Positions 38,502 through 46,804 of a stretch of DNA of 64,000 nucleotides are shown piece after piece (the stretch's first letter is position 1; every line of letters starts with the position of its first letter). The stretch spans positions 248,001 to 312,000 of the forward strand of contig NZ_JFCQ01000029.1 of NCBI RefSeq assembly GCF_000738265.1, read 5' to 3'. The notes below the pieces were generated by a model. That model saw only the letters and a program-made list of their open reading frames with translations, searched no databases and was not told where the DNA came from. A program made the translations under genes and the position numbers. This DNA comes from Corynebacterium jeikeium (GTDB lineage: Bacteria; Actinomycetota; Actinomycetes; Mycobacteriales; Mycobacteriaceae).

Positions 38502-40792
38502 TCCTCGTCCACCAGTACCAGGGAGATCTTGCCGCGGTTGTCGATGTCCGCGATCTCCACCTCGAGCTTGCCACCGACGGTGACCTCGTCCTCCACGCGC
38601 TCGATGCGGCGATCCCCACCCAGGTTGGAGATGTGGATCAGGCCATCCTTGCCCGGCAGCAGGGAAACGAAGGCACCAAAAGCGGTGGTCTTTACGACGG
38701 TTCCCAGGAAGCGGTCGCCCACCTTCGGCTGCTGCGGGTTCGCGATAGCGTTGATCTTCTCCTCCGCCTCGCGGGCAGCCTCTCCCCCGATCGCGGAGAT
38801 GAACACCGTGCCATCATCCTCGATGGTGATGTTCGCACCGGTCTCCTCGGTGATCTGGTTGATGGTCTTGCCCTTCGGGCCGATGACCTCACCGATCTTG
38901 TTCTGCGGGATGTTGATGCTGGTGATGTGCGGAGCCAGATCGCTCATATCATCCGGAGAGTCAATGGCCTCGCCCATCAGCTGCAGGATCTCCAGGCGTG
39001 CGGTGCGGGCCTGCTGCAAAGCCTCGGCCAGCACGTCAGACGGAATGCCATCCAGCTTGGTATCCAGCTGCAATGCGGTGACGAAGTCGGCGGTGCCGGC
39101 CACCTTGAAGTCCATGTCGCCGAAGGCATCCTCCGCGCCCAGAATGTCCGTCAGGGTGACGTACTTGTCCTTGCCGGACTTGCCGACCTTGCCGGTAACC
39201 AGACCCATGGCGATACCCGCCACCGGTGCCTTCAGCGGCACGCCAGCGTTGTACAAGCTCAAGGTCGAGGCGCACACGGAGCCCATGGAGGTCGAGCCGT
39301 TGGAGCCCAAAGCCTCAGAGACCTGACGAATCGTGTACGGGAAGTCGTCACGGCTGGGAATGACAGGCGTCAATGCGCGCTCTGCGAGCGCACCGTGGCC
39401 GATCTCGCGGCGCTTCGGGGAGCCGACGCGGCCGGTCTCACCCGTGGAGTACGGCGGGAAGTTGTAGTGGTGGATGTAGCGCTTCGTGGTCTCCGGCCCC
39501 AGAGAATCAATCTGCTGCTCCATCTTCAGCATGTCCAGCGTGGTGACGCCCAGAATCTGGGTTTCGCCACGCTCGAACAGAGCAGAACCGTGGGCGCGCG
39601 GGATCAGCTGCACGACAATGCCCAGGTCGCGGATGGTGGTGCTGTCGCGGCCGTCGATGCGGAAGCCATCCTCCAGGATGCGGCGACGCACCACCGTCTT
39701 GGTGATCTCGTTGTGCGCCGCGCGGATCTCGGCCTCTCGCTCCGGGAACTCCGGCAGCAGTTGGTCGACGTTGGCCTGCATGTTCGCCGCCAGCGCCTCA
39801 TCGCGCTCCTGCTTGTCGGCGATAGTCATGATGTCCTCCAGCGCGTCGAGCGCCTCCGCCTCTACCGAGGCGAAAACGTCCTCGCCATAGGGCGGGAACA
39901 GCTCGAATTCACGCGTTTCGGCGTCCACAGCCTTCGCCAGAGCGTCCTGCGCCTCACACAGAGTGGCGATGAACGGCTTGGCGGCCTCGATACCCTGCGC
40001 CACAACCTCCTCGGTCGGGGCGGGCGCACCCTGGGCGATGCGCTCCACAACAGAATCGGTAGCGCCGGCCTCCACCATCATGACGGCAACGTTCGGCGCC
40101 CCATTGTTAGAGCCCTTGCCGCGGCCACGTCCGCGCCCCCGGGCGGGCTTCACCGGCTCAGTCACGCGACCGGCCACGACCAGTTCGAAGATGGCCTTTT
40201 CTTCCTGTTCGCGCGTCGGGAAAGCAACCCACTGGCCCTCCGGGTGCTTGTCATCGACGACCAGCGCCATGCGCACGCCACCGACTGGACCGGACACCGG
40301 CAGGCCGGACAGCTGCGTAGAGGCGGAGGCGCCGTTGATAGCCAGCGCGTCGTAGCGATCATTCGGATCCATCGACAGGACCGTGACGATGACCTGCACC
40401 TCGTTGCGCAGGCCACGGACGAAGGTCGGGCGCAGCGGGCGGTCGATCAGGCGGGCGGCCAGGATCGCATCGGTGCCCGGGCGACCCTCGCGGCGGAAAA
40501 AGCTACCCGGAATGCGGCCGACGGAGTACATGCGCTCCTCCACGTCGACCGTCAGCGGGAAGAAGTCAATGCCCTCACGCGGCTGGCGGGAGGCGGCGGT
40601 GGTGGACAGCAGCATCGTGTCCTCGTCCAGGTAGGCCGTCACTGCGCCGTCGGCCTGGCGGGCCAGCAGCCCGGTCTCGAAGCGGATGGTGCGGGTACCA
40701 AAGTCGCCGTTGTCGATGGTGGCCTCTGCCTCCCACACCCCTGCATCCGGGTCGACGAGCTCTGCCTGAATGTTCTGCTTCTTCGTACTCAT
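38498..40792 (-). CDS. pnp: Polyribonucleotide nucleotidyltransferase (PNPase) with an RG-rich insert
   Basis: A protein of 764 residues. It has two RNase PH domains, a helical linker, then KH ([17 protein letters not shown]) and S1 domains ([29 protein letters not shown]). It degrades RNA 3' to 5' with phosphate, and in actinobacteria PNPase (GpsI) may also handle guanosine pentaphosphate. Residues about 211-233 of the first RNase PH domain contain [18 protein letters not shown], a low-complexity insert not in the usual core. ATG 40792 is chosen; the longer frame lacks support. It lies downstream of rpsO after a hairpin. Confidence 0.96.
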
Positions 40793-40957
40793 GATGAAGT
40801 TTCGCAATCGCCTTTCTGCGTTACCTTGCGTAGCACGCCACGGCACTCACTGTTGTTCGTCTGGTCTTCGGTGCCGACGCCGCCGTGGTGGCCTGTTAAA
40901 TATTCAATTAGCTTTTTAGGTTTTAACCGGCACCAACACTAGCACGAAAAGCACAAA

Positions 40958-41002
40958 CGCCCGCCACCTCGTCGCAGTAGCGACGTCAAAAGGTGGCGGG
41001 CG
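40958..41002 (-). terminator. rpsO: Hairpin after rpsO (intrinsic terminator or processing site)
   Basis: CGCCCGCCACCT and AGGTGGCGGGCG (40958-40969 and 40991-41002) form a perfect 12-bp stem, with a second inner stem CGTCGC/GCGACG closing a TACT loop. On the minus strand it starts about 24 nt after rpsO and is followed by TTTGTGCTTTT. It should terminate or attenuate rpsO transcription before pnp. In E. coli an rpsO-pnp hairpin is an RNase III/PNPase control site, so a similar role is possible. Confidence 0.7.
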
Positions 41003-41025
41003 GAAGTTTCCCGAGGGAATAGCGC

Positions 41026-41295
41026 TTAGCGACGCAGCCCCAGGCGCTCGATCAAGGAGCGGTAGCGGTCAACGTTGTTCTCTGCCAGGTACTTCAGCAG
41101 GCCCTTGCGGCGACCAACCAGCAGCAGCAGGCCACGGCGGGAGTGGTGGTCGTGCTTGTGGTACTTCAGGTGCTCGGTCAGCTGACGGATGCGAACGGTC
41201 AGCAGGGCGATCTGAGCCTCCGGGGAGCCGGTGTCGGTCTCGTGCAGGCCGAACTCCTTCAGAGTTTCGGTCTTCTTTTCCTTGGACAGTGCCAT
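41026..41295 (-). CDS. rpsO: Ribosomal protein S15
   Basis: A protein of 89 residues, the standard length, with the S15 signature ([22 protein letters not shown] and [21 protein letters not shown]). It binds 16S rRNA in the central domain and also commonly represses its own mRNA. AAGGAGAAAAATCC places a ribosome site 8 nt before the ATG. The promoter and a possible regulatory leader lie at 41345-41410. Confidence 0.98.
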   Translation of the reverse strand: MALSKEKKTETLKEFGLHETDTGSPEAQIALLTVRIRQLTEHLKYHKHDHHSRRGLLLLVGRRKGLLKYLAENNVDRYRSLIERLGLRR

Positions 41296-41344
41296 GGATT
41301 TTTCTCCTTGATAGTTATTTCAGTCTGCGCGAAAGGTTTTAACC

Positions 41345-41410
41345 AGCGACTACCGCAGACCACAGTCGCTCGACCTGGGGAGTTTAGCACGCACTCCCCG
41401 CAGATCCCAA
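41345..41410 (-). promoter_or_regulatory. rpsO: rpsO promoter and leader stem-loop
   Basis: On the minus strand TTGGGA (41410-41405), an 18-bp spacer and TAAACT (41386-41381) form a credible sigma-A promoter. The transcript then contains AGCGACT...AGTCGCT (41370-41364 with 41351-41345), a perfect 7-bp stem about 40 nt upstream of the ribosome site. S15 autoregulatory leaders are common, so this stem is a candidate S15 target. That role is inference. A GGGGAGT...ACTCCCC repeat (41377-41399) overlaps the -10. Confidence 0.45.
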
Positions 41411-41427
41411 AACTGGAATCCCAAACG

Positions 41428-42408
41428 TTATCCCAGCGCCTTGCGGGTCTCGGTGACGTCCCTACTGATGGCCTCGATCAGCTCGTCCAGGGAGCTATAG
41501 GTCTCCATCCCCCGCAGACGGTGGATGAACTCCACGGCGATATCCAGCCCGTATAGGTCGGCATCGTGGTCCAGGATGAAACTCTCCACACTGCGCGGCT
41601 CGTGGCCAAAGGTGGGGTTGGTGCCCACGGAGATTGCCGCGGGCAGCCGCTCGCCCACCGGCATGGTTCCCACCTGTGCCCCCGCGGCAATGCCGTGCCC
41701 CGGCAGCACTGTCACGTAGCCCGCGTACACGCCATCCGCGGGCAGCGCGTACTTCTCCGCAAAGTATAGGTTTGCCGTGGGGAATCCCAGCGCGCGACCG
41801 CCGCGCCCCGCGCCGTGCGTGACTTCCCCGGACACGCAGAAGCTGCGGCCCAGGGCCGCGTTCGCCCCGTCCACATCGCCTGCGGCCAACGCCTGGCGGA
41901 TCCAGGTCGAGCACACCACATGGTCGCCATCTTCCAGCAGCCCCAGCACGTCGACGCGCATGCCGCGGGCCTCACCCAGCTCCTGCAACGCCTGGGAAGT
42001 ACCGGCGGCTTTGTGGCCGAAGGTGAAGTTATCCCCCACCACTACTGCCCTGGCGTTCAGCATCTTCACCAGCACAGTGTCCACGTACTCTTCGGGCGAC
42101 CAGCTGGCGATCTCCTTGGTGAAGGACACGACGACCACGTGGTCGATGCCGTACTCATGCGCCAGCTCCGCGCGCCGCCGCACGGTAGACAGCAGTGGCG
42201 GCACGGCATCCGGGCGGAATACCACCGTCGGGTGCGGGTCGAAGGTGAACATCACGCTGGGCACTCCCCGCTCGCGCGCGAGCTCGACCGCTCGCTTCAG
42301 CAGTTCTTGATGTCCGCGGTGCACGCCGTCGAACACGCCGATGGTTACGACGGTTCCGCCGGCGGCCAGGTGTTCGGGAATTCTGTCCAGTCCGTACCAG
42401 ATACTCAC
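41428..42408 (-). CDS. ribF: Bifunctional riboflavin kinase / FAD synthetase
   Basis: A protein of 326 residues. The N-terminal FAD synthetase domain has TIGVFDGVHRGHQ and FDPHPTVVF (HxGH-type nucleotidyl-transferase). The C-terminal flavokinase domain has GRALGFPTANL and SVGTNPTF. It makes FMN then FAD. I place the start at GTG 42408 (VSIWYGLDRIP): TAGCAT (42421-42416) ends 7 nt upstream and covers the upstream ATG 42417, so that ATG would lie at or before the transcription start. It is divergent from truB with only 30 bp between start codons. Confidence 0.96.
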   Translation of the reverse strand: MSIWYGLDRIPEHLAAGGTVVTIGVFDGVHRGHQELLKRAVELARERGVPSVMFTFDPHPTVVFRPDAVPPLLSTVRRRAELAHEYGIDHVVVVSFTKEIASWSPEEYVDTVLVKMLNARAVVVGDNFTFGHKAAGTSQALQELGEARGMRVDVLGLLEDGDHVVCSTWIRQALAAGDVDGANAALGRSFCVSGEVTHGAGRGGRALGFPTANLYFAEKYALPADGVYAGYVTVLPGHGIAAGAQVGTMPVGERLPAAISVGTNPTFGHEPRSVESFILDHDADLYGLDIAVEFIHRLRGMETYSSLDELIEAISRDVTETRKALG

Positions 42409-42438
42409 ACGTTGCATGCTAGCCGATAGTGTGTGGGT
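42404..42438. promoter_or_regulatory. Back-to-back leaderless promoters of ribF and truB
   Basis: The minus-strand -10 TAGCAT (42421-42416) serves ribF GTG 42408, and the plus-strand -10 TAGTGT (42427-42432) serves truB ATG 42439. The two hexamers are separated by 5 bp. Each gene's -35 region would have to lie in the other's first codons, so the two polymerases should exclude one another. Confidence 0.6.
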
Positions 42439-43368
42439 ATGAATCAACGCACTGGCACTTCAATCCTGGATCGTTCCGGGGTGGTTCTGGTGGATAAGCC
42501 CTCCGGCCCCACCTCCCACGACATGGTCGGCAAGCTTCGCCGGATCATGGGCACGCGCCGGGTGGGCCATTCGGGCACCTTAGATCCCATGGCTACGGGG
42601 CTGCTCGTTGTGGGCGTCGAAAGAGGCACAAAATTTTTGGCCCACGTCGTCGCGCACGATAAACGTTACGAGGCAACTGTGCGCCTGGGCGCCGCGACCC
42701 ACACCGATGACGCGGAGGGTGAGGTGCTGTCCACCGCCGCGCCCGCAGACCTCGAAGCGCTGACCGAAGAGCGCATCCACGCAGCCTTTGATGCCCAGCG
42801 CGGCGACATCATGCAGCGCCCCACGTCCGTGTCCTCCATCAAGATCGATGGCAAGCGCGCCCACGAACTCGTCCGCGAAGGCCAGGAGGTCGTGCTACCG
42901 GAGCGGCCCGTCACCATCTTCTCGCTGGAGGTGCTCGATGTTGTTTTTGGTGTGGACGCCACCTCTTGCATCGACGTTCGTATCTCAGTGCACTGTTCTA
43001 GTGGGACGTATATCCGGGCGATTGCCCGGGACGTCGGCGAAGCCCTGGGCGTGGGCGGCCACCTGACGCAGCTCCGGCGCACGTCGGTGGGCCCTTTCGA
43101 CATCTCCGAGGCACGCACGCTGGAACAGCTCGAGAAGGCTCCGCAGTTGTCCCTCAACCTGGACGAAGCGATGGTGCGCTGTTTCGACGTGCGAGAGGTC
43201 AGCGAATCGGAGGGGGTCGACCTGTCCCTGGGCAAATGGCTACAGCCCGTCGGCCGCAAGGGCGTGCACGCGGCGGTGACCCCGTCGGGCCGGGCGATCG
43301 CTCTGGTCGAAGAAAAGGGCAAGCGGGCCGCCAGCGTCTTCGTCGCGCGCCCCGCGGGAATGGACTAG
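42439..43368 (+). CDS. truB: tRNA pseudouridine-55 synthase
   Basis: A protein of 309 residues. The catalytic motif is RVGHSGTLDPMATGLL with the active Asp, preceded by DKPSGPTSHD (motif I). It has the actinobacterial C-terminal extension. It forms pseudouridine 55 in the T-loop. ATG 42439 is chosen: TAGTGT ends 6 nt upstream and no ribosome site exists, so the mRNA is probably leaderless; GTG 42433 abuts that box. The stop shares CTAG with the convergent pptA gene. Confidence 0.97.
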   Translation: MNQRTGTSILDRSGVVLVDKPSGPTSHDMVGKLRRIMGTRRVGHSGTLDPMATGLLVVGVERGTKFLAHVVAHDKRYEATVRLGAATHTDDAEGEVLSTAAPADLEALTEERIHAAFDAQRGDIMQRPTSVSSIKIDGKRAHELVREGQEVVLPERPVTIFSLEVLDVVFGVDATSCIDVRISVHCSSGTYIRAIARDVGEALGVGGHLTQLRRTSVGPFDISEARTLEQLEKAPQLSLNLDEAMVRCFDVREVSESEGVDLSLGKWLQPVGRKGVHAAVTPSGRAIALVEEKGKRAASVFVARPAGMD

Positions 43369-44117
43369 TTGGCCGGAACGGCCGTGACGGTGATGACGTA
43401 TCCGTTGCGGATGGTCCACCGCCCCTGAATGAAAGGAACCGGAACCGGACGCGCCAGCAGGTAGGAGGTAAAAGTGCCGTCGGCGCGGAGGTCGATGTCC
43501 GCTTGGTCAAAGTCCAGGAAGCGGTGGGTCAGCGGGAACCAGGCCTTGTAGGTGGCCTCCTTGGCACTGAACAAGACGGTATCAAGCAGCTGCAGGTCCT
43601 CGGAGCGCATGGTGTTGCGGATCCGGCGCTGCTCTCCGGGACGCGCGATGGTGGAGAACACTCCTTCTGGCAACGGTCGGGCAACCTCCGCGTCTATGCC
43701 CACCGACTGCCAGCGGTGAGTCGGCGCCAGCAGGGCGGCCCGGAAGCCCTCCGTGTGCGTCAGGGATCCCGCGATGCCGTCCGGGAACAGAGGCATTCCG
43801 CGCGGGCCACGCAGAATCGGAGGCTGGACGTCCATGAAGTTTTTCAGCGCCTGGTGCGCACACCAGCGGGAATCGCCGAAGTCGGCCTTGCGCCGATCCA
43901 CGGCGGTGCCGACCAGCGCCTGCTCCTCCACAGGCAGAGACTGGAAGTACTGCAAGTCCGGCTGCTTGGTCGGCGCGCTATGCAACTCTGCGCAGGCCGC
44001 ACCGTCAGGCAGTAATCCGCGCGGGATCGTTGACTGAGCCGCGCCGAAGCTTTCCACTACTGCCGCGTCCTGCATAGCGGTTGTCGTTGCTGCGGTTGTT
44101 GTTGCTGGGTACATCAT
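43365..44117 (-). CDS. 4'-phosphopantetheinyl transferase (Sfp/PptT type)
   Basis: A protein of 250 residues with the Sfp-family motifs: GDSRWCAHQALKNF, GIAGSLTHTEGF, VGIDAEV with the Mg-binding Asp, and FSAKEATYKAWFP. It transfers the CoA arm to carrier domains of fatty acid, polyketide (mycolate condensing Pks13) or peptide synthases. The longest frame (44159) is replaced by ATG 44117, since GAGGAGGTGACAGC is a strong ribosome site. The end of the metallophosphoesterase gene, 44146, lies 29 nt before the start, so the pair forms an operon, an arrangement known in mycobacteria for pptT and its antagonist hydrolase. Confidence 0.92.
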   Translation of the reverse strand: MMYPATTTAATTTAMQDAAVVESFGAAQSTIPRGLLPDGAACAELHSAPTKQPDLQYFQSLPVEEQALVGTAVDRRKADFGDSRWCAHQALKNFMDVQPPILRGPRGMPLFPDGIAGSLTHTEGFRAALLAPTHRWQSVGIDAEVARPLPEGVFSTIARPGEQRRIRNTMRSEDLQLLDTVLFSAKEATYKAWFPLTHRFLDFDQADIDLRADGTFTSYLLARPVPVPFIQGRWTIRNGYVITVTAVPAN

Positions 44118-44145
44118 GCTGTCACCTCCTCTGCGTGTTTTGTCT

Positions 44146-44955
44146 CTACTCGGTAACAACTGGGTAGGGCCACAAATTTTTTTCTAACCGGGGCGGAAGG
44201 CTCACCTTCCTCTCCCTTGGGTAACCGAGGGAGACCTCCGTATGCGTTACATTGCCGAGCGAAAATTCTACCGGAATATGCAAATGCCCATAAACCACTG
44301 CGTCTGCGCGGTAGCGCTGCGGCCACTGCTGAGTGTGCCGCGTGCCCGACCACAGGCCGATCTCCTGGTGCCGAACGTTCTGCATGGCCTCACGCACCAG
44401 CGGCCAGTGGTTGACCAGGATCGTCGGCCCGCGCACCGCCGATAGGCGGCGCACCGAGTAGCGCAGGCGATCGCGGCACCACATTGCTATGTCCTCATAC
44501 GGGGCAATCGCCAGGTCATCCATCAGTACGATGCCTTTGTCGCGAGCAGCAGCCAGCGCGGCGGTGGGCGTCATTAAAGAATCACGCCACGAGTGGTCGT
44601 ACAGGGTAAACAGCGGCACAATCGTGCGCCCCGCGAACGTCGGGTAGGGATCCTCCGGGGTGAGCACCCCGAGGCGCTGCGCGGCGGCGATGACGGCATC
44701 GTACTTCGCGCGACCGTGGACGGTATCGCTGGTACGGCTGAAGAGCTCATGGTTGCCGGGTGTGTAAATGACCTGTGCGAACCTACTTTGCAGCAGCCCA
44801 AGGGTGCGTTCGATAGAGTCCAGATCCTCGGCGATGTCCCCGGCGACGATCAGCCAGTCCCCCGCATTGGTAGGGCGGACGTGTTCGCGCACCAGATCCA
44901 GGTTGCCGGGGGCGCGCACATGCAAATCGCTGACGGCCCATAGCGTGCGAGGCAT
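44146..44955 (-). CDS. Metallophosphoesterase upstream of the phosphopantetheinyl transferase
   Basis: A calcineurin-type phosphoesterase of 269 residues. Metal motifs occur in order: DLH (10-12), GDIAED, GNHE, NHWP and GHLHIP. In mycobacteria the gene paired with pptT encodes a phosphopantetheine hydrolase (PptH) that removes the arm from carrier proteins. The same pairing here suggests this role, but the sequence alone does not prove it. AGGGGGAG lies about 8 nt before the ATG. The C-terminal RLEKNLW is encoded with an AAAAAAATTT run. Confidence 0.85.
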   Translation of the reverse strand: MPRTLWAVSDLHVRAPGNLDLVREHVRPTNAGDWLIVAGDIAEDLDSIERTLGLLQSRFAQVIYTPGNHELFSRTSDTVHGRAKYDAVIAAAQRLGVLTPEDPYPTFAGRTIVPLFTLYDHSWRDSLMTPTAALAAARDKGIVLMDDLAIAPYEDIAMWCRDRLRYSVRRLSAVRGPTILVNHWPLVREAMQNVRHQEIGLWSGTRHTQQWPQRYRADAVVYGHLHIPVEFSLGNVTHTEVSLGYPRERKVSLPPRLEKNLWPYPVVTE

Positions 44956-44988
44956 TCCACACTCCCCCTTTCACCAGATCAAGTCACA

Positions 44989-45015
44989 ATTGTTAACAAG
45001 CTTAACACTAGTCAA
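44989..45015 (-). promoter_or_regulatory. Palindrome and promoter-like sequence upstream of the phosphoesterase
   Basis: TTGTTAACAA (44990-44999) is a perfect 10-bp palindrome. TTGACT (45015-45010, minus) lies upstream and further TTAAC/GTCAAC half-sites lie between them. It is A+T-rich in an otherwise G+C-rich window and positioned to control the phosphoesterase-pptase operon. The spacing of a -35/-10 pair is not ideal. The regulator is unknown. Confidence 0.35.
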
Positions 45016-45029
45016 CAATAGTTACTGAC

Positions 45030-46343
45030 CTAGTTCATCCATTCATCCCCGGCGAAGCGCTGACAGACGAAGGCCAAACGGATCAAAATGAAGGCAAACA
45101 GGCCCCACCACACGCCGACCAAACCCCAGCCGAAGATCCAGGACAACCAGACCAAAGGTATGAACCCCGCCAACACGGAAGCGATCGTCGCGGTGCGCAA
45201 GAACGCGGCATCCGCGGCCCCGAGCAGCACCCCATCCAGGGCAAAGACCACGCCCCCGGCCAGCACCAGCAACACCAGCAGCCACCACGGGCCGCCGATC
45301 GTCGCCAGAACGTCGGCATCGGACGTGAAGATCCGCGGGATCGCGTGCGCACCCGCCGCCAGCGCACCGGCCAGCAACAGGCTGGCGCCGACCGAAAAGC
45401 GCAGCACGGACACGCCGACCTTGCGGGCCGTCGCATAGGACCCCGCGCCCAGCGCCGCACCCACCAACGCCTGAGCAGCGATGGCGACGGAATCCAGCAC
45501 CAACGTCAGGAAGTTCCACAGCTGCAGCAGCACCTGATGGGCACCCAGCGGAGCCGGCCCCATGCGCCCGGCCACCGCCGCGGCGGAGATAAAGGCGACC
45601 TGAAAGCTGAGGCTGCGCAGGATCAGATCCCGCCCCATGACCAGCTGTGACTTAATCACGGTCCAGTTCGGCGCCAGGGACTTCCCGTCCCCCTCCGCCC
45701 GCCAGTACACAACCAGCGCCCCAAGGAAACACACGGCGGTGATGGACTCCCCCAACACATTCGCATACGCCGAACCGACAAGCCCGAAGTGTTTCACCGA
45801 CAACGGCACGATCACCGCCATCGGAATCACCCCGGCAAGCGTGAACCACAGCGGCAGCTTTGTGTTCGACATGCCGCGCAACCAACCGTTCCCCGCCATG
45901 GTGCACAGCGCCGGGATGATCGACGCGCAGGTCACCCGCATCCACGTCGTCGCCTCGGAGACCACGGTGGCGTCACTAGAAAAGAACCCCATGATCGACG
46001 GCGCGAAGGCGAAAACAACCCCGGCCAGCAGCATTCCCACGGCCACGGCGACCCAGGTGGCCTGCACGCCCTCGTAGATCGCGGCGGAGCGGCGCCCGGC
46101 CCCATAGTGGCGGGCCGCACGGGCGGTCGTGCCATAGGAAAGGAACGTCAGCTGCGTAGTGACGGTGCTCAACACCGTCGCGCCGGCAGCCAGCGCCGCC
46201 AGATCTGTCGCGCCCAACCGTCCCACGACGGCCGTATCCAGCAGCAAATACAGCGGTGTGGCCGCCAGTACAACGAGAGCCGGCCAGGCCAGCCCCACAA
46301 TTGTGCGGGCATCGGCCTGGCCGGTGTCAGAGTGCTTAGTCAC
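45030..46343 (-). CDS. MATE-family efflux transporter (DinF-like)
   Basis: A protein of 437 residues with about twelve membrane segments in two related halves (APLYLLLDTAVVGRLGATDLAALA in the first, LVLDSVAIAAQALVGAALGAGSY in the second). This is the pattern of DinF-type MATE sodium- or proton-coupled drug/metabolite exporters. The GTG start shares one base with the rbfA TAG stop (TAGTG), so translation is coupled to rbfA. The substrate is unknown. Confidence 0.92.
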   Translation of the reverse strand: MTKHSDTGQADARTIVGLAWPALVVLAATPLYLLLDTAVVGRLGATDLAALAAGATVLSTVTTQLTFLSYGTTARAARHYGAGRRSAAIYEGVQATWVAVAVGMLLAGVVFAFAPSIMGFFSSDATVVSEATTWMRVTCASIIPALCTMAGNGWLRGMSNTKLPLWFTLAGVIPMAVIVPLSVKHFGLVGSAYANVLGESITAVCFLGALVVYWRAEGDGKSLAPNWTVIKSQLVMGRDLILRSLSFQVAFISAAAVAGRMGPAPLGAHQVLLQLWNFLTLVLDSVAIAAQALVGAALGAGSYATARKVGVSVLRFSVGASLLLAGALAAGAHAIPRIFTSDADVLATIGGPWWLLVLLVLAGGVVFALDGVLLGAADAAFLRTATIASVLAGFIPLVWLSWIFGWGLVGVWWGLFAFILIRLAFVCQRFAGDEWMN

Positions 46344-46768
46344 TATGCCTTGTACGGGTCCTCGTCGCCTGCCGGACGTGCGCCGGCGGACTGCTCCTTC
46401 AGAGCCGCATCCTGGGCTTTCGCCCGGGCAAGCAGCTCCTCGAAGTGCGCGGAGGCCTCCGGCACCGTGTCTAGGCTAAAGCTCAGCGTCGGGGTGAAGC
46501 GCACGCTCAGCTGGTCGCCGACGATCTTGCGCAGCTGCCCCTTCGCCTTGGCCAGGGCGGCCTCAGCTGCGTCGGTGTCCGGCTCCGAGTCCACGGTCTT
46601 GCCGCGGACTGTGTAGAACACCGTTGCATCGTGCAGGTCGCCCGTCAGCCGCGTGTCCGTGATGGTCACGAACTCCAGGCGCGGATCCTTGATCTGCCGC
46701 TCGATGGCGGTAGCGACAATCTGCTGAATGCGCTTTGCCATGCGGGCAGCACGTGCGTGATCAACCAT
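46343..46768 (-). CDS. rbfA: 30S ribosome-binding factor A
   Basis: A KH-fold protein of 141 residues with the RbfA signature ([46 protein letters not shown]). It assists 16S 5'-end maturation in the cold. The C-terminal 30 residues ([12 protein letters not shown] end) are a charged extension. It lies 36 nt downstream of infB and is coupled to the MATE gene. Confidence 0.96.
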   Translation of the reverse strand: MVDHARAARMAKRIQQIVATAIERQIKDPRLEFVTITDTRLTGDLHDATVFYTVRGKTVDSEPDTDAAEAALAKAKGQLRKIVGDQLSVRFTPTLSFSLDTVPEASAHFEELLARAKAQDAALKEQSAGARPAGDEDPYKA

Positions 46769-46804
46769 GAGCCTCTCCTATTTTTCTCTTGACGCCACCA
46801 CGCC

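Noticed and set aside
40861..40935. tRNA or small RNA gene between pnp and rpsO
   Set aside because: No cloverleaf or TTCRANY T-arm is evident; the strong hairpin lies at 40958-41002 and is better read as a terminator.
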